A DNA stretch of 64,000 bases from Corynespora cassiicola (Eukaryota; Ascomycota; Dothideomycetes; Pleosporales; Corynesporascaceae). Position 1 is the first letter of the stretch. Every line of letters starts with the position of its first letter. The position numbers and the translations under genes are program-made. The DNA lies in the NCBI GenBank assembly GCA_022059125.1, contig JAEUWY010000008.1:1488001-1552000 (forward strand), read 5' to 3'. Positions 1 through 10,778 of the stretch are shown here, piece after piece. The notes under the pieces are model-generated. The model searched no databases and had not been told where the DNA came from. It saw only the letters and a list, made by a program, of their open reading frames with translations.

Positions 1-980
1 TTTGGCGGCGGTAGCAAGTATGTCATCATTCTCGCAGCGAACCAGGGAGGAGGTGTGATGGAGTGGAAGGGCCCTCGAGAATGGGCCATTGAGAGGGACA
101 GCGTCAGGAACAAGAAGAAGTATGCCAAGAAGTGGGGATACGACCTGGAGATTGTGGACATGAGCACCAAGAAGCGGTATGCGCACGAGTGGAGGGAGAG
201 CTGGGAGAAGGTCGACACTATCCGCAATGCCATGCGAAAGTACCCGCAAGCCGAATGGTAGGTTCACCGACAGCCACGCAAAGGCTTCCTGCTAACATGC
301 CCAGGTTCTGGTGGTTGGACACCAACACCTTCATCATGGAGCCATCCTACTCCCTCCAGAGCCATATTTTCAAGCACCTCAAAGAAAACACCTACCGCGA
401 CATCAACGTGTACAACCCGCTCAACATCAGCCACCCCTTGACGGATGAATACCTGGATGCCGAAACCCGCTCGCCCAACGGCGACGGAAGGCCAGAGTCG
501 ATCCACATGCTTGTTCCTCAGGACTGCGGAGGCTTCAATCTTGGGTCGTTCCTTGTCCGCCGTGGTGTGTGGACGGACAGGCTTCTGGATATCTGGTGGG
601 ATCCCGTCGGCTACGAGCAAAAGCACATGGAGTGGGAGCACAAGGAACAGGATGCTCTGGAGTACATGTACCAAAACCAACCCTGGATCCGGCCACACCT
701 GGCTTTCCTCCACCAACGCAAGATCAACAGCTTCCCCCCCGGAGCCTGTGGAGACAAGGGAGATGACCCGCAAATTCACTACCAGGAGAAGGACAGGGAC
801 TTTTTGGTCAACATGGCGGGATGCGAGTGGGGCCGCGACTGCTGGGCTGAAATGTACAACTACCGTCAGTTGAGTAACAGGCTCAACAGGAACCCATGGG
901 AAAAGTTCAAGGACTGGATCAGCGACTCGGTCAAGCACATGAGGGAGCCCAAGAAGGACGAGAAAGAAAAGAAGAATTAA
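1..980 (+). CDS. mnn10: Mnn10-type alpha-1,6-mannosyltransferase subunit (GT34), 5'-truncated
   Basis: The reading frame is open from base 1, so the N-terminus with its expected membrane anchor lies outside the window. Exons are 1..257 and 305..980; the 47-nt intron 258..304 has donor GTAGGT, branch GCTAAC and acceptor CCAG. The 310 visible residues match the galactosyltransferase GMA12/MNN10 family: ILAANQGGGV near the start, EWFWWLDTNTFIMEPS across the splice site, then QDCGGFNLGSFLVR, WWDPVGYEQKHMEWEHKEQD and NMAGCEWGRDCW. In yeast, Mnn10 works in the Golgi M-Pol II complex that extends the alpha-1,6-mannan backbone of N-glycans. The usual family metal-binding DxD position reads D-T-N here. 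The extreme C-terminus is a charged Lys/Glu tail. It could be Mnn11 rather than Mnn10, but the conserved blocks favour Mnn10. Confidence 0.88.
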
Positions 981-2499
981 TTACTAATGCGAGCAGAAGC
1001 ATTATTCACATGAGCCCATCCATGGCTCGTTGCTGTTTTTTTTTCTCTTCGCTTGCCGCCAGATCGGCCTCTTATCTACTAGAAATCCCATGATACCAGG
1101 GGTCTTACGAACTTTCGGATTTGGCATTTGCTTTTTTTCCTTCTTTACTTTGTTAGGGTCTCCCTGTATCATATCTTATGAGATTTGTATGGAGGTCGCA
1201 TCGACAAGATCAATGGGAGTTTCTGCTCGGACATTTGGAGCATTTGGAGATTACAAGTTCGGATGGCGTCTGCGTAGAGATGCCTGGCTACAAAGGGACT
1301 CTCTACTCGGGACTAATGGTTATAGCTCGCAAAGATAGCCTTTGGGTTGCCCAAGTACATCTCGATGACTAGCCGGTCCCGCTTTTCCCTGGGTGATGTT
1401 CCTTGCACGAGCGTTGGAGGCATGATAACGAAAGGACTATACAGGCTGCACTTGGCCGCCTGTCCAACCACAGAGCGCATGGGGCATCACGTTAAGATCG
1501 GACGTCCTCAGAGGTCGCACATCCGATACCCCACCGACGGCTGCTGCCGCACTCTTCGCCGCGGCCGGCATGGCAGCAGGATGGCGTGACAGACGGGCAG
1601 GTGTGGGTGGATTTGTTCCCAGGGCGGTGGTGAATGTGCGGGGCCACTGGCTGGTGCGGTGCGGTGCTCCAACCACAGCACAGAGGACGACGTCCAGGCC
1701 AAGCATCGTCATGGCAGACAAGACGTGTGTGCGGGCGTGTCGCAGAACGGCAGGGCAGGCGACCTGGATACACCCGTGGGCAGGCCTGCGGCTGCGTCGC
1801 GCTGTCTCGCATCCAGGCAGGTGAGCATATGGCGGTGACCAAGCCACTCGCAGTAAGATGCGCTGCGGCCTGTGATTTGTCCAGCATACCGCCATTTGGT
1901 GCATTGTGACCACGGCAGCATACGCAGCCCAGGAACGAGGTGCATCCTACCTCATCGTCGCCGCCCCCGTACTTTTTTGCTTCTACTCCTCCCAACCTGT
2001 CCCTCTGCCGTCGCTGCTGTCGCCGCCTCGCCCTCGCCCTCGACCCCGTCCGCTCGCGCCCCGCCAAACACGCTCTCCGGATCGCCCTCCTACCGAGACG
2101 TCATTTGCCGTGCCCGTACCAAACGGCGGCCGTGCACCGGTCCGCCAGACCAGCAAGTCGCATCGCGTCAGCCCGCGGCTTTATAACCTTATCTCCAATC
2201 CGCGCAGAGCGGGCGCATCTACAGCGCGGTGGGGACTTGTCTGATATCTGCTCGCGCGCCCCAACCTCGCCCAGCCTCACGACGTGGCTTTCCGCGCTGC
2301 TCTGTCTATTTCTGGCCACCCTCGCAGACCCTCTTCGGACAAAGAACCGAGATCGGAACAGCTCCCCACTTGAGCGCATATCTCTCCACCGCGCGTCTAC
2401 GTACCCTCAGTCTGCGTGTTTGAGAGCTCCAGCAGAGCGACCGATCTCGCTCTCTAGGTGCCGTTATTTCAGACGTTCGCTTCTTGTGTCTAGGGCACC
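981..2499. other. Intergenic region and probable 5' UTR of the next gene
   Basis: There is no convincing gene in this 1.5 kb. The first part holds T-rich tracts typical of the 3' UTR of the upstream gene. From about 1960 to 2480 the + strand becomes C- and CT-rich, as in promoters and leaders of fungal genes. An ORF at 1940..2746 crosses the start of the next gene in another frame and looks like a composition artefact. Confidence 0.6.
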
Positions 2500-3927
2500 A
2501 TGCAGCGTCAACCCACCCAACAAGTGCCAACCTCGAGTCCCAGCGGAACCGGCCCGCACGACACACAACAGCAACAGCAACAGCAACAGCAGCGACAAAA
2601 TCAACCGCCCCCCACCATGGTCTCCTCGCGCTCCCCCTACAGAAATCCCCACTCAGAGGGTATGTTTACTTTCCCCCTACAAGTCCACTTTCCTTTCCGT
2701 CCACGTTCAAGATACCACCTTCACCAACTTGCTGAATATAAGCTGACGCCACGCTACCTAGCAGAATCATGGGTCGAAATAGAATCTAGGCCTTCCTCCT
2801 CCTCGCTGTCCTCTGTCGCCGACGAGATCATCACAACCGGCCTCAGGGTCCAGCACGACTCCAACCTCCACCGGAGGCGTAGACGGCCGCGGGGCGCCAG
2901 TCAGTTCCAAATAGGCACCGGATATCGCGTCACAAGTGCTGGAGGCAACAGCAGTCAGGAGGAATATGACGAGAGCGAGAGCGAGTCGGACAGGGTCATG
3001 ACGTCTTCCAACGAAGGCATCGGCCCATCCCCCCTGCAGTATGAACTGCGCAGACCATCCCGCAATCCACACTCGGTTGCCTCGTCAGAGACCATGTCGG
3101 AAAGGGAGGACGATGACGATGACGACGACGAGAATGCGACGGCAGTCAACTATCCCCGGTCTTCCAGGAGGCAGTTTGAGCCGCGGCCGAATGCCTTCTC
3201 CCACCCCGCAACCCAGCCGGCTATTCGAACCCAGTCTGGCACTGTCCACACCCCTCGTCGCCCTTCGGTGAGGTCTTCTAGCCAGCGCCATTCGTATCCC
3301 CAACACTCTCCCTACAACGCCATCTCCCCCCACGCGGACCATGACGAGGCCCTCCGTGCCAGCCTTTCCACTCTCCTCTCAGCGGCAGCAGCCGTGCGTG
3401 GCCTCCCCAAACCCGGCCAACCTCGCGCCTACACGTCAAACACATCCGGCCGCGTCGACCCTTCATCCCTTCGCCTCGTCCCCGAATCCGTCGCCCTAGG
3501 CGACGTCCCCGAAGAAGACAGCAGCAACCGCCCCTCCTCAGGCGTCCCCTCGACCTCTTCACCCCGCACCGTGAGCAGCAGCCCCTCGGACAAGTCCAAG
3601 CGGAAAGACGCCAGCATACGCAGCTCCAGCAAAGACCGCCGCGCCATCAAGAAGGTGCGCAAGGCCGGCCCCATGGTCGACGAGATCAGCCCCACGCTCT
3701 TCACCTGGGTGGTCAGCGCCGGCGTCGTCGTCCTCGTGAGCGCCCTCAGCTTCTCCGCTGGCTATGTCGTGGGTAGGGAGGCTGGGCATGCAGAGGCTTT
3801 GGGTCAGATTGCTGCCGCGGGTGGGGAGGCAGGGAGCTGTGGTAAGGAGGCTGCTTCTGGGCTAAGAGGTGCGGGCATGGGGCTCAAGAGGCTGAGGTGG
3901 ACGGGTGGGGCGGGTGTTAGGGTCTGA
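2500..3927 (+). CDS. Low-complexity tail-anchored membrane protein, unknown function
   Basis: The preferred model is exons 2500..2659 and 2765..3927, 440 aa. The 105-nt intron has donor GTATGT, branch GCTGAC and a tandem acceptor TAGCAG. It contains no stop and its length is a multiple of three, so an unspliced 475-aa form is also possible. The protein starts with a Gln run, is rich in Ser, Pro and Arg with a run of Asp residues near the middle, and ends with one hydrophobic segment (FTWVVSAGVVVLVSALSF) followed by about 65 small and basic residues. A basic Lys/Arg patch precedes the membrane segment, so the long N-terminal part is probably cytosolic. I recognise no catalytic domain. It is probably a conserved Pezizomycotina protein, but its role is unknown. 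The last ~130 nt turn strongly G-rich. Confidence 0.75.
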   Translation: MQRQPTQQVPTSSPSGTGPHDTQQQQQQQQQRQNQPPPTMVSSRSPYRNPHSEGMFTFPLQVHFPFRPRSRYHLHQLAEYKLTPRYLAESWVEIESRPSSSSLSSVADEIITTGLRVQHDSNLHRRRRRPRGASQFQIGTGYRVTSAGGNSSQEEYDESESESDRVMTSSNEGIGPSPLQYELRRPSRNPHSVASSETMSEREDDDDDDDENATAVNYPRSSRRQFEPRPNAFSHPATQPAIRTQSGTVHTPRRPSVRSSSQRHSYPQHSPYNAISPHADHDEALRASLSTLLSAAAAVRGLPKPGQPRAYTSNTSGRVDPSSLRLVPESVALGDVPEEDSSNRPSSGVPSTSSPRTVSSSPSDKSKRKDASIRSSSKDRRAIKKVRKAGPMVDEISPTLFTWVVSAGVVVLVSALSFSAGYVVGREAGHAEALGQIAAAGGEAGSCGKEAASGLRGAGMGLKRLRWTGGAGVRV

Positions 3928-4973
3928 AGTGAAGCCCCCCGGCTTGGTTTCTTGACGAGTCCGCCGAGGAGCATGGATGGTTACGAAGGAAGGAAATGCG
4001 TTATGAATATGGATGGCATCTGACGATACACGAAGCGCATGTGCTGAAAGATTATGGTCAAGGTTAGATGGGGATGGTTTACGGTGTTCATCGTCGTAAT
4101 CGGTTCAGAGATGGCTCGACTGGGCTGGGGATTTCGAGGAAGAATGTGCATCTACCTGCCCGCTTGTTCGTCCTCTTTTTTTTTTTCCTTTCCTGTTTCG
4201 ATGGCATGGTAGCACCTCCCTTTCCCCCTCCTCATTCCATGGCGTTTCTTTTTTTTTGTCTTTTTTTCACTTCTCGAATCACACCCCCCCTTTTACATCT
4301 TACCTTTTATGTTTGGGGAGCTGGTCGGCGCTGGCGTTGGTTTGGCAAATATTGGGACCTGCTTTTTTCTTCTTTTTTTCGTGCATAGCGTATAGGTGGG
4401 GGGGTATGAGGCATGAGCCTGATCGGAGTGCTAGCTTCGGATAGAGGGGGTTAGTGTTGGGGGTTGTGGGGTGGGCGATATATATGGGCAGTGTTGAGAA
4501 TAATCTAAATTCGACAATCTGGGATCGATCATGATGTGGTGATGTTTCTGTGTGGGTGGTTTGTGGGTGGATGTTCTCATCTCTGTATCTGTGCTGGAAG
4601 AAGCTGAAATGCGAGCAAGGCACATACCTGTCCATGCTCAAGTGGTGAGCACTGCGCACATGGGGCTACTTACCACGCAACCCACAACAGCACGGCAGGA
4701 CTTGTAGACGCATGCCCTTTTTCATTTATTCCTCCTCTACACTCTATCCATGCAACCTCGATCCCATGCTCAAAACATATAGTCAAAACACCACCCATCC
4801 CCAAACGCCAACCATCCTCTCGCCTCGGACGAGACGATAGGCCTCGCAAGTAAAATCATACAGAGCGTGGAATCATGTACACGAAGCCAAAAGCGCGCTC
4901 CCATCGCCCATTTACCCCTCCCTACTTGTGATTCGTCTCTTCTTCGTCTCGTAGTGTATGGCGGACTGGCCGC
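3928..4973. other. Convergent intergenic region
   Basis: This stretch lies between the 3' ends of two convergent genes. It has several T runs (around 4177, 4250 and 4370) suitable for 3' UTRs. No gene is supported; ORFs of up to 119 codons here have no family-like sequence. Confidence 0.6.
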
Positions 4974-6162
4974 TCATTTGTTGTGCCATATGAAATTGCG
5001 CAGCGAGTCCCAGTGGTCCGATTGCACGTAGCTGCAGCACACGCATTAGCAAAATCTCCCCGCTTATCGTCCCTCAAAAAGAAAGCGGCACGCAGGTCCC
5101 ACGCAAGGGGGAAAAAAGGAGGGGAGAGTGCAGTCTGGGGTGCAGGACCAAGGAGTCCAAGCCGGGGGGGTTCGGTCCGCAGTACAAAGATCAGAGCTTC
5201 GGAAGCGGTGTATACAAAAACGCGAAAAAAGCAAAAGCAGATCCCCCCAAAAAACCAGAGTAAGGACATGGGGAAAAAAAGAAAAAGGTGAACCCACATA
5301 TAACTCATACTACTCCTCAAACTCGTCTGCACCGTCTCGGGATGCCACCTGAAGATGTACATCACCATGGCCCAACTCACACTGGCAAACACGGGCCACC
5401 CATTCCTCACAACCTCCCTCCTCAAATGCCCATCTCCCAGAAACTCCCAGCCTCCGCCTCCGCCTCCGCCCTCGAGCTTGCCGACGTGCCGCGGCTGCAC
5501 CGCCAGCTTGGCCAGCGCGAGGCACACGCGTGCAAACACGTAGATGACGATCTGCTGGGAGACGGAGTTGTGGATGTCGCGGCCGAAGACGGTGTAGCCG
5601 CCCACGAGGCCGGCGAGGAAGGAGTCGTAGTGGCGCTCTTTGCCGGTGGGGGAGGCGTGGCGGAGGAGCAGCATGGAGGATTTGTAGACGAGGGCGAAGA
5701 GGCCGAGGTTACGGGCGTGTTGGCGGGTGGCTTTGAAGACGAGCCAGGCTTTGGAGCGGAGGCTGTGCGGGGGGAAGGGTTAGAGGGGGGTGTGGGAGGG
5801 TTTGGGGGGAGGGGGACGTACGAGCCGGAGCGGAAGAGGAATATCATTCTGGGGAGTATGGTTGTTAGCAAAACGTACACGCACACACACACACACTTGA
5901 AGGACTCTCTGTCTGCAGTGGGATATGTTGGACTCACACAAGTGCATGCGGAAACCGCACTTTGGTCCCGTACACGATGCCATTCCGAATGCCCTTTACG
6001 AGCGTGAGGACGTCGTGGTACTTTGGATCGAGCACAATCTTCTCGAGCGCGCTCTGCATATGCCGCATAAGACGGCGTACTAATCAGCCTCTCCTTTTTT
6101 TCGTTTCTCTCTTCGCGAGGGTGTGGGCGCATGCGTACCTCGAGCGCCTGTAACCGGTCCAT
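4974..6162 (-). CDS. Peroxisomal membrane protein 4 (PXMP4/Pmp24 family)
   Basis: Five exons give 229 aa: 6162..6139, 6053..5938, 5848..5822, 5762..5298 and 5031..4974. The introns are 85, 89, 59 and 266 nt, and the summed length is a multiple of three. Family hallmarks are KIVLDPKYHDVLTLVKG, RNGIVYGTKVRFPHALV-MIFLFRSGS (built across three splice sites), NLGLFALVYKSSM, and the C-terminal FRWHPETVQTSLRSSMSY followed by SDHWDSLRNFIWHNK. PXMP4 is a Tim17/Tim22/Tim23-superfamily integral protein of the peroxisomal membrane; its transport role is not settled. A Gly-rich insert (seven Gly in a row) sits before WEFLGDGHL. Exon 3 is only 27 nt. Reading through the last donor would replace the conserved tail with an unrelated hydrophobic extension, so I trust the 266-nt intron. 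The coding strand is C-rich 5' and G-rich 3'. Confidence 0.88.
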
Positions 6163-6868
6163 TGCCGGGCGTTGCGTTCAACGGCCGGTCGCGTTTAGCC
6201 TCGGTGTTTGAGAGCAGCAAGTAGCTTTGCCAAAGATGCGCGCGGGCGCGGCGGAGGAGAAGGGCGAGGCGTGGGAGGGATGCAAGAGAGGGAACGGAAA
6301 AGGTGGCCTCGAGGCGTGAAACGGATGCAGTAGAGGGTCGAGGTAGAGGATCGGGGGGCGCTAGGGCGGCTGTTTTTGTTCGCAGTGTCGTCGTGAGCGA
6401 TGAATGGCATTTGATCCTCGGCATCGCGTCACAGAGCCCGGCTGCTCGTTTCCCCACACTGCCCATGGCCAGCTGCCCTGCCCGTCCCGCACCAGCCACG
6501 AGTCAGGGGTCTGGGCTGGCATGTGAAGGGACGACTCCTTCGCACGTGCAAATGCATCGCTCGTCTTACCCATGTATGCACCGTCTTGATTCCTCTGTCT
6601 TCTTGTTCTTGTTCAAAAAACTTTTATATTGTGCGATATGTAAAGCTGATGGTATCTCTGTCTATCTCGCCCCCCTCTTTTGCCTGCCCTTTTTCTCGTT
6701 TTTGGCTTTTGGAGCAAAACGTTGAACGCCTCCGTGGATGCAATCAGAATGTTTCGTTCCGTCATGATGCAACTAGGAAATGACGCTGTAGAACGATGAA
6801 GATGGAAAAAGGAAATTATTGGCCATGTGCGGAGAAACGAGTTCCCCCAAAGATCCGGCAATGCGTCT
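6163..6868. other. Intergenic region upstream of the PXMP4 gene
   Basis: This 0.7 kb lies between the 5' end of the PXMP4 gene and the 3' end of the ornithine carrier gene, both on the minus strand. It should hold the PXMP4 promoter and the carrier 3' UTR. I see no further gene. Confidence 0.6.
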
Positions 6869-7974
6869 CTAGATTAGACGTCCTTCAGGCCAGCGCTTCT
6901 TGCACTCCTCGTAGACGGTGAAGATGAAGGCAGAGCTGGGAATGGATCGGCCAACTGTAATACCGCAGCCGCGGTATAGCCCCTTGATGCCGTACTGCTT
7001 CCAGATAGCCCTGCCGACGGCACTGAATGAGGACTTGCCGCCCGTCAACTGCTTGACGTCCTCGGTCTGCATCCGAGACTTGATGGTGTCGGCGGGATAG
7101 AAGAGGAAGTTGTAAGACATGCCGGCCGCTGCACCAGCCGCCATGCGCTCGTAAAAAGCAAGGTCTGTGTCTTTACCCAGACCCTTTGCGGCATTGCGCC
7201 TCCGAATCTCCAGCTTGACGCCCTCGTAGGCGCCAAACCAGGCGGCGCCACCCCCAGTTTCGCGGATGAATGTTCCCAGCTGGCCGTGCCAGAACCCCAG
7301 GACACCTTGGTGGCGGTAGATGGAGGCAATTACATTCAGAATGCCCGGCTTCGAGAGAGTAGCGCCCGAAGTTTCCAGAGGGACTTGCATCTTGCACTTG
7401 ACCAACTCGATTGGGGTGAGGAACAAGGAGGTGGCTGCTCCAGCCGCCATTCCGCACCACAATAGACCCGTGTAGGGCAAATCTACTTCAGGGTCCGCTT
7501 TGCACGCCGGGTATACACCAGACGATCTGAGCAAATCCTGGGTGAGACGGTACTGTGATGATCAGCCAACTAGTCGCAGGGCGATGGGCATAAATGACTC
7601 ACACTAAAGAACAGACAGCTGTTCTCCACTGCGGCACCGAACAGTGGCGCACTGATTCCCCTGTATATGCCCAGGAAGCCATCACTCTTCAGTGACTTCT
7701 TGAAGCAGTCAAGAGGCCCAGTGTATCGCAGCGGGAGATGGTCGGGCTGCGACTGGAGGCGGACCTTGACGGTATCAAAGGGATACTCGATGTATTTCCC
7801 TATGCAGCCCGCAATTGAGCCGCACACAATGTCCTGGAGGGCTTCCTCGCTCTTGCTAATCTTCTCTTTACTGGCGACGCCCTCAGACATGGCGCCAGCC
7901 CGGTGTGTATCAATGACAGGACTCGGCAGTCCCCCGCCCTCCACCACCGACACAGGACCCTCGTGAATTTCCAT
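6869..7974 (-). CDS. arg-13: Mitochondrial ornithine carrier (ARG-13/ORT1 type)
   Basis: Two exons, 7974..7603 and 7552..6869, give 351 aa; the 50-nt intron has donor GTGAGT. The protein is a mitochondrial carrier with three Solcar repeats, shown by the signatures PFDTVK (residues 65-70), PIELVK (171-176) and PADTIK (277-282). Features that point to the ornithine carrier are the N-terminal [20 protein letters not shown], the long second-repeat segment [20 protein letters not shown], and the end [17 protein letters not shown]. The family exports ornithine made in the matrix, in exchange for H+ or other basic amino acids, linking mitochondrial and cytosolic arginine synthesis. The first ~40 residues are a non-conserved leader, so a later Met (residue 29) could also serve as start. 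It is head to head with CGR1. Confidence 0.9.
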
Positions 7975-8698
7975 GGACCCACTGGTACTTTGTAGATTGT
8001 ATTGTAATATCCTAAGCGCTGCGATGTATGCTCAAGACACCTAATGCATAGTGCGGTGGGCGCTAAGAGTCGGGTAGGCGGTGAGGAGAGGGGGAAGCTA
8101 TTGGGAGTCTGCGTCCATGGGTGGGAGCACAGGGGAACAGAGAGGCGGTGATGTTTGCGCACGAGGGGAGACGGGGCGCTGGGAGTACGAGGTTGGGTAG
8201 CAGCCGGGGGCGCTGCCCATATATGCAGCGGGCCGTCGAGTATGCAAGGTGGTGTCGGAGGCGGTGGTGCTTCGTAAACGCACAACGACGAAATCGGCGT
8301 CCAGGCCGAGTGACGTGCCCTCAGAAGACACAGAAAATTTTTAGCCTGTGGAAACCCTGTTTGGGCCGGCGGAGATCGCAACACAGAGCGGGATGGCGTC
8401 GTTGCACCAGGACGAGGGGGCGCGCTGGGGGCGTTCTGATATTGAGCCCAAGATGCAGATGGCGATCACTCCAGCGCCGGATTGCCCTGGGCTGGAGGAT
8501 GTAATCTTATCAGATCGAAATCCTGCTGCCATCTTGCCGTGCCTCCTCCTGGCATCACGAGTGGAGCCGGACGCGGCCTGGGCGGTCGGCGCTTATCGAT
8601 ATCGGCTGTGGGGCCAAGCTTTTTTCTGCCCGCCCCCAGTACGTAAAACTTCAGCTTTCCCGCTGCGTTGTCGCGTCCCTCGCGTCCCACTCTCAACG
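7975..8698. promoter_or_regulatory. Divergent promoter between ornithine carrier and CGR1
   Basis: This 724-bp region separates two genes transcribed away from each other. It is GC-rich and has no clear TATA box at the usual distance from either start, which fits housekeeping promoters. An apparent ORF through it into CGR1 has no family-like sequence. Confidence 0.55.
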
Positions 8699-9179
8699 AT
8701 GTCGGATTCCGTCGAAACCCAGACGCCGGCCGCGGGCGCCACTGCTGTTCAGGGCATGCGCAAGAATGGTGCGATCGACCTCCCCGATCTGGCCCTGTCC
8801 GCCGCCCACCCTTTCCAAAAACTGACCATGAGGGACATACAGGCAAGCAATGGCACCAGCCCAAGACAGCCTTCCGGCCACGCGCCGGCCAGTCCTCCTA
8901 CGAGAAGCGCGCTGCTGAGCGCAAGGCCCTCGCTGCCGTCAAGGCAAAGGAAAAGGAAATGAAGGACGAGAAGGAGGCCGAGCGACAAGTACGTGTGGCC
9001 GCGAGACGGCGGGACGCATAATTCTGACTGCAGCACAGCGCCGGATCGAGGCAATCCGAACCAAACGAGCTGCCAAGGAGGAGCGCGAGCGCTTCCAGAA
9101 GATGGAGGAGAAGATGCACAAGAAGCGCGTGGAGCGCTTGAAGCGGCGCGAGAAGCGGAACAAGATGCTCAAGTCGTGA
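8699..9179 (+). CDS. cgr1: rRNA-processing protein CGR1
   Basis: Three exons, 8699..8768, 8843..8988 and 9039..9179, give 118 aa; the introns are 74 and 50 nt. The family pattern is complete: [38 protein letters not shown], then a highly basic coiled coil [20 protein letters not shown], and the end [23 protein letters not shown]1 is a small nucleolar protein needed for 60S ribosomal subunit maturation in yeast. Length and terminal motif agree with the family. The splice sites are fixed by the conserved junctions NG/KQWH and ERQ/RRIEA. A second ribosome-biogenesis gene, NOP14, lies 22 kb downstream, but there is no sign the two are linked. Confidence 0.92.
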
Positions 9180-9454
9180 GCACGTTGCTTTTTCCTTGGA
9201 CATTGGCGCATGGGATACCAGGAATATAGTCTCAGGTACAGCTGCGGGAAGCAGACGTGGTTGGTTGAATGCTCCATTCCGAGCGCCACGGCAGCTCGAT
9301 GTGCACACCCGGCCGACACTCTCGGGGCAGGCCTCAGGACGCCTGCTAGTCCGGGGCGGAGGCTTGAGTGGTGACATGCTCGACAGAGCCACAGGGGCTA
9401 TTGCGCGTTTGCAGCGGCTGGAGGGAAATACTTGGATATCTAGAAAATGTCAAT

Positions 9455-10778
9455 ATGGTATTCCGGCCACAATCACGTGCACGGGACTTGCGCGCCCTAG
9501 AAATCACAAGAAAGATCGACCTGCCAAACGTACCCTCACTTCACCTAGCCACTACCACCCACCCCGCTATTCACGCTGGAAGCCCCTCATTTCCACGCCG
9601 GGCATTTTAGGCCCCAGGCTTTCCGCCCCAATCTGTTCCAGTCGTCCAACTCGCCTCCGCCATCGGAGCCGGACCGAGCAGCTAAGAAGTCCCATCGTCA
9701 TCGCTCCCTGCATTCCCACTCACACCGCGACCACTCGCACCACCACCACCATCATCACCACAGGCGGAGACATGCGAAGGAAGCGGTACAGTCCGCGATC
9801 CAGCTGCACCCGCCCACCAGCTTTGGCGATCTCTTGAAGCAAGCTAAGGGGAGCAGTCACAACTCGCCCACCCACAGCAGGAGACAGAGCATCGCGAAGC
9901 CTGACCAGAGTAGTGATGCGCGCTACGAGCCTCCGCCCAAAGAGCCAGTTCGGCCCGAGGACGTAGCTAGGGAGCGCGCCATAGTAAAGGCTAGAGAAGA
10001 GTACGTCTCGACGAAATCCACACATGTGAAAGCGGACACTGACATGGCGAAAAGAGAGCTCCGAGCCTCCCTCCAGAACCTATCCGACCAGTCGCTCAAG
10101 ACGTCGCGACGCCTCGACGACACGTACTATTCGATTCTCGAAAAGGTTTCCGTGCTGCGCCAGACCATTGGCAGTCTGCAGGAGCTGTCCAATCACACCA
10201 GAGAGCTCCGGGACAACTTTGAGTCGGACACAAAGGAGCTCGCCGAGGAGATTACGGGGCAGTATGAAGGCTTCAACAGCTTTGAGACGCAAAAGGAGCA
10301 TGTGACTGCGCTGGAAGAGAGGATAAAGGCGGGCAAGAAGAAGGCTGATGCGTTGACAGCGAGGCTTGCCGATGCGAGACATTTGGTTGAAGCAAGGGCG
10401 AAGGCTGAAGCTGAAGATGAGGCTAGGACTACGCGTAGGTTACACATGACACCCCATCATCCTACATACAACTAGGCTAACCTTCTTACAGGGCGCTTGC
10501 GCATACTCTGGGGTATCCTAGGCGCGTTTGCAGGCTTCGTCGTCTTCGCCATTCTCTTCCAGCAGCTCAAACCCGTGCATTCGATACCAGACGCTAAAGC
10601 GCCCCTCGACTTTTCGTCACGAGACATTTACGAAGCAAGCCGGCCCGACATAGCAAAAGAGGCATTATCATCGGCGACGAGTCCGGCTCCAAGCGCCCCC
10701 AAGCACGAAATGCCGATCGCGGAACCGGTGAAGGAATTGGAAGATGACCACCGATTACGAATCTTCGATGAGCTCTGA
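9455..10778 (+). CDS. Coiled-coil protein with C-terminal membrane segment, unknown function
   Basis: The model is exons 9455..9529, 9618..10434 and 10492..10778, 392 aa. The second intron (57 nt, donor GTAGGT, branch GCTAAC, acceptor TTACAG) is well supported. The first (88 nt, donor GTACCC, no good branch point) is inferred because the main frame is open from 9550 without any ATG before residue Met of DTDMAKREL. The order of parts is a basic N-terminus, a His-rich stretch (six consecutive His, with HSHSHR before it), a long coiled coil (roughly residues 120-290, with ELSNHTRELRDNFESDTKEL), a membrane segment (LRILWGILGAFAGFVVFAIL) and a ~70-residue acidic tail. It is probably anchored in an internal membrane. 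I do not recognise the family. Confidence 0.72.

Noticed and set aside
1940..2746. 268-codon ORF before and across the tail-anchored gene start
   Set aside because: Pro/Arg/Ser-rich composition of a CT-rich leader; it overlaps the better frame starting at 2500.
7595..7601. TGACTCA, a perfect Gcn4/CPC1 site in the ornithine carrier gene
   Set aside because: It overlaps the 5' splice site of the intron inside the gene (GTGAGTCA on the coding strand), so the splice signal explains it. No copy was noted in the promoter.
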